11,226 nucleotides of DNA from an uncultured Lachnospiraceae bacterium (GCA_934371475.1 CAKRNX010000067.1:1-11226); one strand, 5' to 3'. Shown: positions 1 through 7,353, counted from the stretch's first letter. Notes: a model not told the origin generated them from the sequence alone. Numbers and translations: made by a program.

Positions 1-110
1 CCGAATGAGGGCGGCGTAGCGGGGCTACGTCAACCGAATAAGGGCAAAATATACCGCAAAGTGGGGCTTGCAGATCGCAGAAATGTTTTTTCAAACACAC
101 TCTAGTACGG
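1..110. repeat. GC-rich intergenic segment with direct repeat and hairpin, possibly an edge of a dispersed repeat
   Basis: Two near-identical 12-mers, CCGAATGAGGGC (1-12) and CCGAATAAGGGC (34-45), flank a perfect 6-bp hairpin CGTAGC-GGG-GCTACG (15-29). The plus frame starting at base 1 stays open for 34 codons to a TAG at 103-105, so the tail of a plus-strand protein running in from outside the window is possible. No domain is recognisable in those residues. The mixture of short repeats and a GC-rich hairpin looks more like a dispersed intergenic repeat than a gene end, but a genome comparison is needed to tell. Confidence 0.3.
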
Positions 111-141
111 AACCCGCCGGAAGTGTTTTCAGAATCAGTAA

Positions 142-170
142 AGCGTATGGCTTCCCCTCTGCCACACGCT
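142..170 (-). terminator. Possible weak terminator after the response regulator
   Basis: On the minus strand AGCGTGTGG (170-162) pairs with CCATACGCT (150-142) over 9 bp with one G-U wobble. The wobble forms only in the minus-strand RNA, and the hairpin begins eight bases after the stop codon of the response regulator. Flanking AGTGTTT (180-174) and AAACACT (128-122) could extend it as an outer stem. The bases after the stem (TTTACTGATT) are a poor U-tract, so termination may be weak. Confidence 0.4.
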
Positions 171-178
171 CATAAACA

Positions 179-1753
179 CTACCTGTCTTCCATTTTTCCG
201 GAAGATGAAAAAATTGCTTTCACTTCTCCCACTGTCATTCCTGTATTTTTCTTAAATACTTTATAAAAATACGTCTGAGACTGATAGCCTACTTTTTCTC
301 CAATTTCCCGGATCGTATCATCTGAATTTTGAATCAGACGGATTGCATGGGAAATCCTTACATCGGTCAACAGCTCAATAAAATTAATATGAAGCAAATT
401 TTTGAACAACCGGCTTAAATAAACTGACGTAATACAAATCTTCTGTGCAGTCTCCTCCAGGGAAATATCTCTCATATAATTCTCTTCTATATATCGGATC
501 GCCTTCTCCACATGAACCATACGATTATCCTGGCTTATTTTTCCGGTCTCTTCCTCCAGCAGCTCCATTATTTGATCTGCCAGCTCCCTGCCTGTCACGC
601 TCTGATCAATCTTCTTCTTAATATTATTCCGCCGCAAAATATCTTCCGCCGGATACTGGTTTACAACATCCCGATCTCTTCTGCAATCCTCCACCAACTG
701 CATGATCTGAAATCTGATATATGGATCCAATCCCTGTCCTTTTTCATACTGTTCCAGCATCTTTTCTGTCTTTTCCCGAAACGCTTCTCTTTCTCCCTGT
801 ATCCATAGTTCCCTGAGTTCTCCCAGCACTTTTGCCGTTTTTGCTTCTTCCTGACTTACTGTTTTTCTCTCATAAAATGAGTACCAATTTTCTGCGGATC
901 CTCTTTCACGCAATGCTGCCTGACATTCCCAAAAACTTTCACTCATCCTTGAAAAGTCCTGTTTCCAGCATCCAATTCCCGCACACCACAAATCTCCTTC
1001 TCCCGGATTTTTCTCTTTTAATTCCAGCAGCAAATTTTCCAGCCAGTCTCTGTAATTTTCCTCATTCACATGTCTGTCCGGAAACATCAACAGAAACATA
1101 TTATTTCTGTAAATTCTGGTCATACAGATGCAGTAATTTTCCAGAAATTCTCTCCAGTTCTGTTCCCATGTCTCCAGACGAACTGCATATTTTTTTCCCT
1201 GAACACATATCATAACCCCGCCATCCATACTGCAGTTTCTCATCTGAGCCAGCATACTTCTGCTTTCCTCGTCGGGCTCGCCCAGCAAAACAGATGAAAT
1301 TACTTCTGCTTCAATAATCCTCTGCTCCTTTTTCGTCCTCAGCGATATCTCCGCACGATCCTGCCGCTCCTGCCGCTCCTGATCCAACATTTTCAGTACT
1401 TTCTCCATACATTCTCTCAGCTGCTGTACATCCGTAGGTTTTAACAGGTATCCGCAGGCCCCCAATTTCAGCGCCCTTTGCAGATAGACAAAATCGCTGT
1501 AAGCCGTATTAATGATAATTTTGGCGCCACAAGAACGCATATTCAGCAATTCTATGGCATCCAAACCACTGATCCCCGGCATATTAATGTCTGCAATAAT
1601 CATATCCGGCTTTTCACGGGCTGCCTGATCCAGCAAATCAGCCCCATTGTATACACTTGAAATCACCGATACCTCCGGGAACATCGTCTGTACCAGATGT
1701 TCCAGCCCTCTGCATACCAGCATTTCATCATCTGCAATCATGATTCGATACAT
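179..1753 (-). CDS. Response regulator with AraC-type DNA-binding domain (YesN-like)
   Basis: This is a cytoplasmic transcription regulator, 524 residues, the output arm of the kinase encoded just upstream. Residues 1-120 are a receiver domain: acidic pocket D8/D9, phospho-acceptor D55 in IIADINMPG, T83 in the INTAYSD segment and K105 in YLLKP. The middle (about 135-400) is a long region without a motif I recognise, as is usual in YesN-type regulators. Residues about 413-515 form an AraC/XylS domain with two helix-turn-helix units near 431-452 and 480-502. The ATG is preceded by AGGAGG at an 8-base spacing, and the gene starts 62 bases after the kinase stop, consistent with one operon. Family members usually activate genes for sugar uptake and breakdown. 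The target is not visible here; the neighbouring esterase gene is a guess. The QERQERQD stretch near residue 125 comes from a short 9-base tandem duplication. Confidence 0.93.
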   Translation of the reverse strand: MYRIMIADDEMLVCRGLEHLVQTMFPEVSVISSVYNGADLLDQAAREKPDMIIADINMPGISGLDAIELLNMRSCGAKIIINTAYSDFVYLQRALKLGACGYLLKPTDVQQLRECMEKVLKMLDQERQERQDRAEISLRTKKEQRIIEAEVISSVLLGEPDEESRSMLAQMRNCSMDGGVMICVQGKKYAVRLETWEQNWREFLENYCICMTRIYRNNMFLLMFPDRHVNEENYRDWLENLLLELKEKNPGEGDLWCAGIGCWKQDFSRMSESFWECQAALRERGSAENWYSFYERKTVSQEEAKTAKVLGELRELWIQGEREAFREKTEKMLEQYEKGQGLDPYIRFQIMQLVEDCRRDRDVVNQYPAEDILRRNNIKKKIDQSVTGRELADQIMELLEEETGKISQDNRMVHVEKAIRYIEENYMRDISLEETAQKICITSVYLSRLFKNLLHINFIELLTDVRISHAIRLIQNSDDTIREIGEKVGYQSQTYFYKVFKKNTGMTVGEVKAIFSSSGKMEDR

Positions 1754-1815
1754 TCTGCTTTCCTCCTTCTGCTTCCTGGAACGTATTTAAAAAAGTCTTT
1801 GCCGCAAGGTGAACA

Positions 1816-3399
1816 TCATCCCACATCAGGTATCTCCGTCGGAAGAATCAGTCGTACCTCTGTATACTCATTCGGAATACTGAACAGTTGGATCTCTGCC
1901 TTTCCCCGGTAAAAACGATTCAAACGCTGACTTACGTTTTTTAATCCAATCATGCCGGTATCCGCTGAAGGCTCTCCCAACATCTTTCTTAATTCTTCCA
2001 TTTTCTTCTCTTCGATTCCAGTCCCGTTATCAATCACCGAAATCCAGACCTGACCTGATGGCTCACAGTGCCTTGTCTTTACCGTTACTTCTCCCTTTTC
2101 CATACACATTCCAAGTCCATGTACAATAGAATTTTCCACCAGCGGCTGCAAAATCAGACAGGGAACCTTCATCTGATGAAATGACTCATCAAAATCAAAA
2201 TTAAACATAATCCGTTCTCCAAACCGCTGTTCCTGCAGGCATACATAACAGTCCAGCATCTCAATCTCATGTTCCAATGTTACTGATTTTCCCATATAAT
2301 CAAGACTGTAACGCAGCAACGCTGCAGTCTTCTGCAGCAGAAAAATTGTTTTTTCCGGATCTTCCAGATACACGGTCTGTGAAATCATATTCAGTGTATT
2401 AAACAGAAAATGAGGATTCATCTGCATCTGCAGCGCTTTCATCTCACTTTCCCGCAGCTGTCCTACAATTCGCATCTGCTCAAGTTCTTTTTGATACAGT
2501 TCTGTCCGGAATTTTGCATTTTCCTCGGCCAGACTGAACTGTTCTTTAATTCTCTCCAGCATCATATTGAACACATGAATCAGGATGTCTGTCTCTGTAT
2601 TTGCCGAAATCTCCTCACTTAATACCCGGCAGTCAGCTACATGTCCGTCCCTAATCTCTATCGCATGAGCAGTCAGTATCTGCAGCGGTTTCACAATGTT
2701 TCCCGCCAGTTTCCGTCCCTTCCAGATCCCTGCACTGATCAGACAAATGAGCACTGCCACAAATTCTATATAATAAACTTGGGCCTGCCATCTTACCGTC
2801 TGACGCTGAATCTTGATATGTTCCAGCAAAGAACTGTGCAGACTCTCAAATTCATTTCTGATCAGATTATAGATCTCCTGTGAATTTTCATATTCATCCA
2901 ATATTTCCATCAGCATATCAGAATTAAAATCAGCCTCATATTTTTGCTGAAGGATACGATGAATCTCTTCTATTTTATCCTGATAACTGGCAAAGAGCCT
3001 GCCCACATCTGTCATATCCCGGGAAAAACCTTTACTCACGGTTTCTGTCTCCAGCTTTTCCAGCAATAGGTTCGCATTTTTTCTCTTTTCACTTAAATCT
3101 GTATATTCCTGTGCCGTGCCAGTCTGTGCGTAACTGATCAATTTTCGATTTTCATTCTCCAGCTCCTCATAAAACTGATTGAGTTCCATTTCCTGTTCCA
3201 TGACCATCTCGCAGCGCGAGATATTCCAGAAATGAACCAGTACAGTCAGCAAATTCATGATGATTGCTGTCATCAGTATATATCCCATCCACCGGTACAT
3301 TTCTGCTTTTATGGTATTGGGATCTTTTGCATTCTTTATTCCGTCCTTTGCTTTGCCATATCTGTCTCTGAAACTTATCTGTTCTCGTATATGTGCCAT
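1816..3399 (-). CDS. Sensor histidine kinase, YesM/LytS type (His_kinase family)
   Basis: This is a membrane sensor kinase of 527 residues that should phosphorylate the downstream response regulator. TM1 is about residues 38-58 and TM2 about 208-226. Between them lie ~150 mostly helical, Glu/Leu-rich residues with no PAS or Cache-like pattern, probably an extracellular helical bundle. A HAMP-like linker (about 228-290) and a coiled coil lead to the phospho-acceptor H330 in QMNPHFLFNTLN. The ATPase domain shows the N-box around N423 (LQPLVENSIVHG), the G1 box DNGTGI (457-462) and a G2-type segment GMIGLKNVSQRL (482-493). The start ATG has GGAGAAG upstream and lies 25 bases inside the end of the binding-protein gene, which suggests translational coupling. 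In Clostridia such kinases can take their signal from a companion sugar-binding protein, as with XylFII-LytS in Clostridium beijerinckii. The ligand here is unknown. Confidence 0.94.
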   Translation of the reverse strand: MAHIREQISFRDRYGKAKDGIKNAKDPNTIKAEMYRWMGYILMTAIIMNLLTVLVHFWNISRCEMVMEQEMELNQFYEELENENRKLISYAQTGTAQEYTDLSEKRKNANLLLEKLETETVSKGFSRDMTDVGRLFASYQDKIEEIHRILQQKYEADFNSDMLMEILDEYENSQEIYNLIRNEFESLHSSLLEHIKIQRQTVRWQAQVYYIEFVAVLICLISAGIWKGRKLAGNIVKPLQILTAHAIEIRDGHVADCRVLSEEISANTETDILIHVFNMMLERIKEQFSLAEENAKFRTELYQKELEQMRIVGQLRESEMKALQMQMNPHFLFNTLNMISQTVYLEDPEKTIFLLQKTAALLRYSLDYMGKSVTLEHEIEMLDCYVCLQEQRFGERIMFNFDFDESFHQMKVPCLILQPLVENSIVHGLGMCMEKGEVTVKTRHCEPSGQVWISVIDNGTGIEEKKMEELRKMLGEPSADTGMIGLKNVSQRLNRFYRGKAEIQLFSIPNEYTEVRLILPTEIPDVG

Positions 3400-4376
3400 T
3401 TTACTTCTCCGCTGGAATAGTCAAGTATCTGCTCCCTGTTGTCTTTCCTTATACTGATACTCTGTGTATATTCATTGTCAAAATCTTTTTTCCCATCTTC
3501 TATATAAGAAGCCAGTGCCTGTGCAGCCTGACATCCCATAGCCCTGGGATCCTGCTGAATACAGGAATAGACAATCCCGTCCTGCACTGCCTGACTAACA
3601 TCATCGTTGTCAATATCAAAAGCCACAACCTTAAGGCTGCTGTACTGCTCTGGAAAGTTTTTTATCAGATCCAACATTGCCTCCACACCAAATCCTTCCG
3701 CACAGAATACTGCATTTATCTCAGGATGCATCTCCAACGCTTCAATGACCCGTTTTTCCAGATAAATTTCGTTGGATCTTCCTTCCAGAATCTCCTGGAT
3801 CTTCATGTTCCTCTGTGTCTCTATGACATCGCAAAACCCTTCCATCCGCTGCTTCTGATTATCCGTATCCTGATGAGATACAAGACACAGAATGTTGCCG
3901 CTGCCTTCACATGCCTGTACCATATCTTCACCGGCCTTCCGCCCTGCCTCATAATTATCCGTCCCTACATAACACAGTTTTTCACTGCCCGGAAGATCAC
4001 TGTCCACCAGCACGACCGGAATCCCTGCTGCCTTTGCCTCCTCCAGTACCTGTCTCATCTCTCCGGTATCCTCCATTCCTGCCGTAATAATCCCATCTGT
4101 CTGCGTCAGGATCGCTTCCCGGATATAGCGAATAAGAAGCTCCTGATCCAGCTCTGAAAAACCGATACATTTGACATCCATATCTTTTTCCTGTGCTGCT
4201 TCTTGAATTCCGTCAGCAATAATTTCCCAGTATCCATCTGCTGCCATCGGGGAAATAAATGTAATTCTTTTGTCTGAGATTGTAACATCACTTCTTTCCT
4301 TACCCTCAAAAAAAGCAATATTTAGGGCTAAAATTCCTCCTGAGACTGCCACAGCTGTTATTCCTGCCCTCTTCAT
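3375..4376 (-). CDS. Membrane-tethered periplasmic-type sugar-binding protein (Peripla_BP_4 / RbsB-like), likely co-sensor
   Basis: This is a 333-residue type I periplasmic binding protein of the ribose/xylose/LacI fold. ITFISPMAADGYWEIIADGIQEAA is the typical first strand and helix, followed by DGIITAG, IPVVLVDSD, YVGTDNYEAGRKAG, INAVFCAEGFGVEAM and VVAFDID at the expected places. The N-terminus has Lys-Arg and then a hydrophobic segment (about residues 5-22) with no lipobox cysteine and no clear signal-peptidase site, so it is probably a signal anchor. I chose the ATG at 4376 because AGGAGG lies eight bases upstream; the longer frame back to 4493 runs through the promoter -10 and has no such site. 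No permease or ATPase gene is adjacent. With the overlapping kinase gene this points to ligand sensing rather than transport. The sugar cannot be named from sequence alone. Confidence 0.9.
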   Translation of the reverse strand: MKRAGITAVAVSGGILALNIAFFEGKERSDVTISDKRITFISPMAADGYWEIIADGIQEAAQEKDMDVKCIGFSELDQELLIRYIREAILTQTDGIITAGMEDTGEMRQVLEEAKAAGIPVVLVDSDLPGSEKLCYVGTDNYEAGRKAGEDMVQACEGSGNILCLVSHQDTDNQKQRMEGFCDVIETQRNMKIQEILEGRSNEIYLEKRVIEALEMHPEINAVFCAEGFGVEAMLDLIKNFPEQYSSLKVVAFDIDNDDVSQAVQDGIVYSCIQQDPRAMGCQAAQALASYIEDGKKDFDNEYTQSISIRKDNREQILDYSSGEVKWHIYENR

Positions 4377-4479
4377 CTTACGCTCCTCCTGCATCCATTG
4401 TCCTGCTCCGTCAGGTCTTTTCTTTATCCCCGCGGACAGCGAGCCCTGCGGCCATGCCTGCCGGGGTGTCCTATTACAT
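4377..4479 (-). other. GC-rich 5' leader of the sensory operon
   Basis: About 95 bases lie between the predicted transcription start and the binding-protein ATG. The part at 4429-4470 is strikingly G+C-rich compared with its surroundings. It can fold through CCCCG/CGGGG and GGACA/TGTCC pairings. A 14-codon minus-strand frame (ATG at 4457-4455) lies inside but has no ribosome binding site. I do not recognise a known riboswitch here. Confidence 0.35.
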
Positions 4480-4509
4480 ACTATACTCCACATATGTCCC
4501 CAAAATCAA
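4480..4509 (-). promoter_or_regulatory. Predicted sigma-A promoter of the sensory operon
   Basis: On the minus strand the -35 TTGATT (4509-4504) and the -10 TATAGT (4485-4480) are separated by 18 bases. The spacer contains the perfect palindrome ACATATGT (4490-4497). The -35 lies inside the U-tract of the esterase terminator, so the two signals share bases. Confidence 0.5.
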
Positions 4510-4550
4510 AAAGGCATGGAAAAAAATTTTCATTTCTCCCCATACCTTTT
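4504..4550 (-). terminator. Rho-independent terminator of the esterase gene
   Basis: On the minus strand AAAAGGTATGG (4550-4540) pairs with CCATGCCTTTT (4519-4509) over 11 bp with one U-G wobble. The loop is 20 bases and a T-rich tail (TTTTTGATTTT) follows. The wobble would be a mismatch in plus-strand RNA, which fixes the direction. It starts 28 bases after the esterase stop codon. Confidence 0.65.
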
Positions 4551-4578
4551 CCATCATTACGGCTCAGTTATTTTTCTT

Positions 4579-5910
4579 TTATTTCCAGAGTACATTCGTC
4601 ACATAATACTCAAGTACCTGGGGCCAGTCAAACCAGTCATGAGATCCCGGTACGAGATAAATTCCCTCGCCATTGTTGTAGGTAATTCCCGCTTCGTCCA
4701 GTTTCTCAGCCATTCCGATCATAGTCACATCCTCATCAGTATGGTAAGCTTCTGCACTGATCAGACCAAAATCTGCATATCCTGCCGACAGGAATACATT
4801 CGGTGTTTTATACGCGTCATAATTTTCCAGCTCCGGCCAGGAATAAGCTGCCGCGCAACTGAAAATTCCAAAATAACCAAAACGTTCCGGATCGTCAATA
4901 TACAGATGTGCGGTTGTTGTTCCTCCATCCGACAGTCCTGCAAAAGCTTTATCCTTTACATCATCGGAAATATTGAAAGTCTCCTCTACATATGGGAACA
5001 AATAATCTACTGCATTTTCTACTACAGACGGATAATCCCAGTCAATCCAGTAACTGTAATCGCTCTGGAACACGGTATTATTCATAGCTACCATAATAAA
5101 CGGTTCACATTTGCCTTCTGCGATCAGACGATCCACAATATTGACGGCATGTCCCTGATAGAACCAGTCTGCCTGATCTCCGGTATAACCGTGGGAAAGA
5201 TACAGCACTTTATAGCCTTCTTCGCGATTCGAATCATACCCGTTGGGCACATAAACCAATGCATCTTCCATCTCTCCGTCTTTTCCCGGATACTGCACAG
5301 CCTCTACGCTGCCTCTCTGGCTCTCATCCTCCAGCGGCAGGCACCAGGACCAGTCATAATACTCAGACTGCTTCTCCTCATCATACGGAACGTAAAACTG
5401 GCTTCTCACCTGACCTGCCCCGATGGCATTGTATTCACATACATTTTCCGGGTCAGTTACGGACTCAAAATTCTCATCATCACTGTATACATTATACTGA
5501 TACAGATAATATCCGCCCGGCAGATCCAGTGAGTACGTCCACGCTCCGGTTTCACTGTCTTTTTCCATCTCTGCCACGTATCCTTCATCACCGGCATGCA
5601 CCAGATTTTTATCATTGCTCCAGTCTTCAGGATCGACATAATAGTTGGAGATATCATCCCCATCTTTCAGATTGTAACCGTTGGCATAGACATTCTCATC
5701 TCCATCCACATAAAACTGAAATCCGCCTTTTAATTCTACTTTTTCGGCATCATCATTGTAGTATGTAAATGTTGCGGTATATCCTGTCACGGAATTTTCA
5801 TTCTCCACAACACTGACTCCACCCGCCGGCTCTTCTGCCCAGGCTGTTGCACCAAACATAGCCATTGCCCCTGCTACTGTCATTAAAACCGCATACGTTT
5901 TTGCTTTCAT
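4579..5910 (-). CDS. Secreted carbohydrate esterase, CE1/esterase-D-like alpha/beta hydrolase
   Basis: This is a 443-residue exported hydrolase. A Sec signal peptide (residues 1-25: Lys start, hydrophobic core, probable cleavage after AWA) has no lipobox, so the enzyme should be released. Residues about 40-175 resemble the beta-sandwich early-set/CBM48-like domain that precedes many CE1 esterases (aromatic YTATFTYY, WTYSLDLPGGYYLYQY). Residues about 200-443 are the hydrolase: oxyanion-region motif YLSHGYTGD (H240-G241), nucleophile S327 in AGLSDGG, likely acid D380 (SAGYADFG) and likely catalytic H424 (PGSHDWFDW). Family members cleave feruloyl, acetyl or similar esters from plant polysaccharides; the exact substrate is not certain. 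The nucleophile elbow has Asp after Ser, where Met or Leu is more usual. The start ATG has AAGGAGG eight bases upstream. It has its own promoter and terminator and lies directly upstream of the sensory operon. Confidence 0.88.
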   Translation of the reverse strand: MKAKTYAVLMTVAGAMAMFGATAWAEEPAGGVSVVENENSVTGYTATFTYYNDDAEKVELKGGFQFYVDGDENVYANGYNLKDGDDISNYYVDPEDWSNDKNLVHAGDEGYVAEMEKDSETGAWTYSLDLPGGYYLYQYNVYSDDENFESVTDPENVCEYNAIGAGQVRSQFYVPYDEEKQSEYYDWSWCLPLEDESQRGSVEAVQYPGKDGEMEDALVYVPNGYDSNREEGYKVLYLSHGYTGDQADWFYQGHAVNIVDRLIAEGKCEPFIMVAMNNTVFQSDYSYWIDWDYPSVVENAVDYLFPYVEETFNISDDVKDKAFAGLSDGGTTTAHLYIDDPERFGYFGIFSCAAAYSWPELENYDAYKTPNVFLSAGYADFGLISAEAYHTDEDVTMIGMAEKLDEAGITYNNGEGIYLVPGSHDWFDWPQVLEYYVTNVLWK

Positions 5911-5976
5911 CCTGTTTTCCTCCTTAAATCAAGCACTTAATACACTTTTATCCCGTCCGGGATTGTTTCTGCTGTT

Positions 5977-6005
5977 ATTTTATCAGAGGGAGCTCTTCTT
6001 GTAAG
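5977..6005 (-). promoter_or_regulatory. Predicted extended -10 promoter of the esterase gene
   Basis: On the minus strand TGA precedes the -10 TAAAAT (5982-5977), giving an extended TGnTAAAAT. A weak -35 CTTACA (6005-6000) lies 17 bases upstream. The leader to the ATG would be about 60 bases. A poor -35 with an extended -10 is often seen at activator-dependent promoters. Confidence 0.5.
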
Positions 6006-6026
6006 CTCAAGATAATTGTCTTTCTG

Positions 6027-6080
6027 ATGACATTTTTTTACTCCGCATATGCCATTTTTTAATCTTATGCCATTTTTTTA
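6027..6080. repeat. Three spaced copies of ATG(C/A)CATTTTTT(T)A
   Basis: The copies are ATGACATTTTTTTA (6027-6040), ATGCCATTTTTTAA (6049-6062) and ATGCCATTTTTTTA (6067-6080), with start-to-start spacings of 22 and 18 bases. They lie about 20-75 bases upstream of the esterase -35. They could be operator copies or phased A-tracts that bend the DNA. They are not followed by a hairpin/U-tract on the minus strand, so they are not a terminator of the dehydrogenase gene; I see none for that gene. Confidence 0.6.
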
Positions 6081-6117
6081 CCTGACAGTTACTGTGATCT
6101 TTCAGATATTCCTGCTG

Positions 6118-7296
6118 CTATCTTGCGACCCGGTAAATATTCTCCATATCCGTTCTGTCGAGAACTTTAAATCCGCCGATCGTTCTTCCGTCATCTCTGC
6201 TGCATTTTCTTGCCAGCTCACGGATCTGTTCTTCTGTCAGTTCAATACCCATCTCGTGAATAGAAACCGGCATATTAATACCTCTGAAGAACTGTTCTGT
6301 TGCCTCGATGCCCTGCAGTGCTGTTTTTTCCGGATGGCTGCAGTCCATCGGCAGCCTCATCACCTGCACGGCATACTGTGCGAAACGCTCCGGCTTTTCC
6401 ATATAGACATAGCGCGCCCAGCTGCCCCAGACCGCCGCCAGTCCCGCTCCGTGAGCCACATCAAACATTCCGCTCAGTTCATGTTCCATCTGATGGCTGG
6501 CCCAGTCTTCCTGCATCCCACATCCCAGCAGGCCATTGTGGGATAAACTTCCCGCCCACATCACCTGCGCTCTGGCATCATAATCATCAGGCTTCTCCTT
6601 CAGGATTTTTGCATTATGCATCACGGTGCGCATCAGTGCCTCTGCCATGCCATCCACCAGCATCGTATCTTCTGCCTTTGTAAAATACCGTTCCATCGTG
6701 TGCATGAGAATGTCCACACATCCGCAGGCAGTCTGATAATCCGGCAATGTATACGTCAGCTCGGGGTTGAGCACCGCAAACCTGCATCTCGCATAGTCGC
6801 TGCTGTATCCCCGTTTGATCCATCCGTCCTCATTGGTCATCACGCAGGATCTGCTCATCTCACTGCCTGCTGCCGCAATCGTCAGAACCGCTCCCAGCGG
6901 CATACAGCCGGAAGCGGTCCGTTTCCCGGCATAAAGATCCCATACGTCCCCGCCATTTGCCACACCGTATCCGATACATTTGGTGGAATCGATCACACTT
7001 CCACCTCCTACCGCCAGCAGAAAATCTACACCTTCCTTTTTGCACAGCTCAATTCCTTCCCTTGCCAGGCTGACTCTGGGATTCGGCTTGACGCCACCCA
7101 ATGTCACATAAGCAATTCCTTCCTGTTTCAGTGACTGGCAGACCCGTTCCAGCAGCCCCGACCGCACAGCGCTGCCGCCGCCAAAATGAACCAGCACTTT
7201 CGTTCCACCCTGTTCTTTTACCAGCTTGCCCACCTGACTCTCAGTATCCTTTCCAAATACTATCTTTGTCGGTGCATAATACTGAAAATTGTTCAT
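6118..7296 (-). CDS. Iron-containing alcohol dehydrogenase (group III, BdhA/YqhD-like)
   Basis: This is a cytoplasmic 392-residue NAD(P)H-dependent enzyme reducing aldehydes to alcohols, full length for the family. The N-terminal Rossmann-like half has VHFGGGS (residues 36-42, cofactor loop of the YqhD/BDH type, which tends to favour NADPH), GGVKPNPR (67-74) and the family signature GGGSVIDSTKCIG (97-109). The C-terminal helical half holds the expected metal ligands D195, H199, H268 and H282, with the same 14-residue spacing between the last two as in E. coli YqhD. The start has an AGGGGG purine run upstream. A strong extended -10 promoter precedes it. The gene reads towards the esterase with a 207-base gap and no clear terminator, so some read-through is possible. 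The physiological aldehyde (butyraldehyde, acetaldehyde, lactaldehyde or a detoxification substrate) cannot be read from sequence. Confidence 0.94.
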   Translation of the reverse strand: MNNFQYYAPTKIVFGKDTESQVGKLVKEQGGTKVLVHFGGGSAVRSGLLERVCQSLKQEGIAYVTLGGVKPNPRVSLAREGIELCKKEGVDFLLAVGGGSVIDSTKCIGYGVANGGDVWDLYAGKRTASGCMPLGAVLTIAAAGSEMSRSCVMTNEDGWIKRGYSSDYARCRFAVLNPELTYTLPDYQTACGCVDILMHTMERYFTKAEDTMLVDGMAEALMRTVMHNAKILKEKPDDYDARAQVMWAGSLSHNGLLGCGMQEDWASHQMEHELSGMFDVAHGAGLAAVWGSWARYVYMEKPERFAQYAVQVMRLPMDCSHPEKTALQGIEATEQFFRGINMPVSIHEMGIELTEEQIRELARKCSRDDGRTIGGFKVLDRTDMENIYRVAR

Positions 7297-7323
7297 TTTT
7301 CTTTCCCCCTATGTTCCATAAAC

Positions 7324-7353
7324 ATTATATCAGATGTGAGATGACTTCCACAA
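7324..7353 (-). promoter_or_regulatory. Predicted extended -10 promoter of the alcohol dehydrogenase gene
   Basis: On the minus strand the consensus -10 TATAAT (7329-7324) is preceded by TGA, giving an extended -10. A TTGTGG -35 (7353-7348) sits 18 bases upstream. The leader to the ATG is short (about 20 bases) and carries the ribosome binding site. Confidence 0.7.

Noticed and set aside
1360..1384. Repeat array in the response regulator
   Set aside because: It is only a short 9-base tandem duplication coding QERQERQD inside a helical linker, without sign of wider repetition.
3393..4157. Plus-strand 254-residue open frame opposite the binding-protein gene
   Set aside because: It lies wholly opposite a well-supported gene, has Cys/His/Ile-rich composition typical of antisense frames, and lacks a ribosome binding site.
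4377..4493. Longer N-terminus for the binding protein starting at 4493
   Set aside because: The extra residues run through the predicted -10 and a GC-rich leader and have no ribosome binding site. AGGAGG sits at the correct distance before the ATG at 4376, which is followed by a normal Lys-Arg/hydrophobic anchor.
4270..5532. Plus-strand 420-residue open frame opposite the esterase gene
   Set aside because: It is antisense to a protein with a signal peptide and full catalytic motifs. Its own translation resembles no family and crosses an intergenic region and a terminator.
6085..6095. Terminator for the dehydrogenase gene at the palindrome ACAGT-T-ACTGT
   Set aside because: The minus-strand RNA after it is A-rich, not U-rich, so it cannot act as an intrinsic terminator.
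7334..7353. Rex (redox) operator at the dehydrogenase promoter
   Set aside because: TTGTG and CACAT face each other, but with 10 bases between them instead of the 8 of the Rex consensus, and the inner bases do not match.
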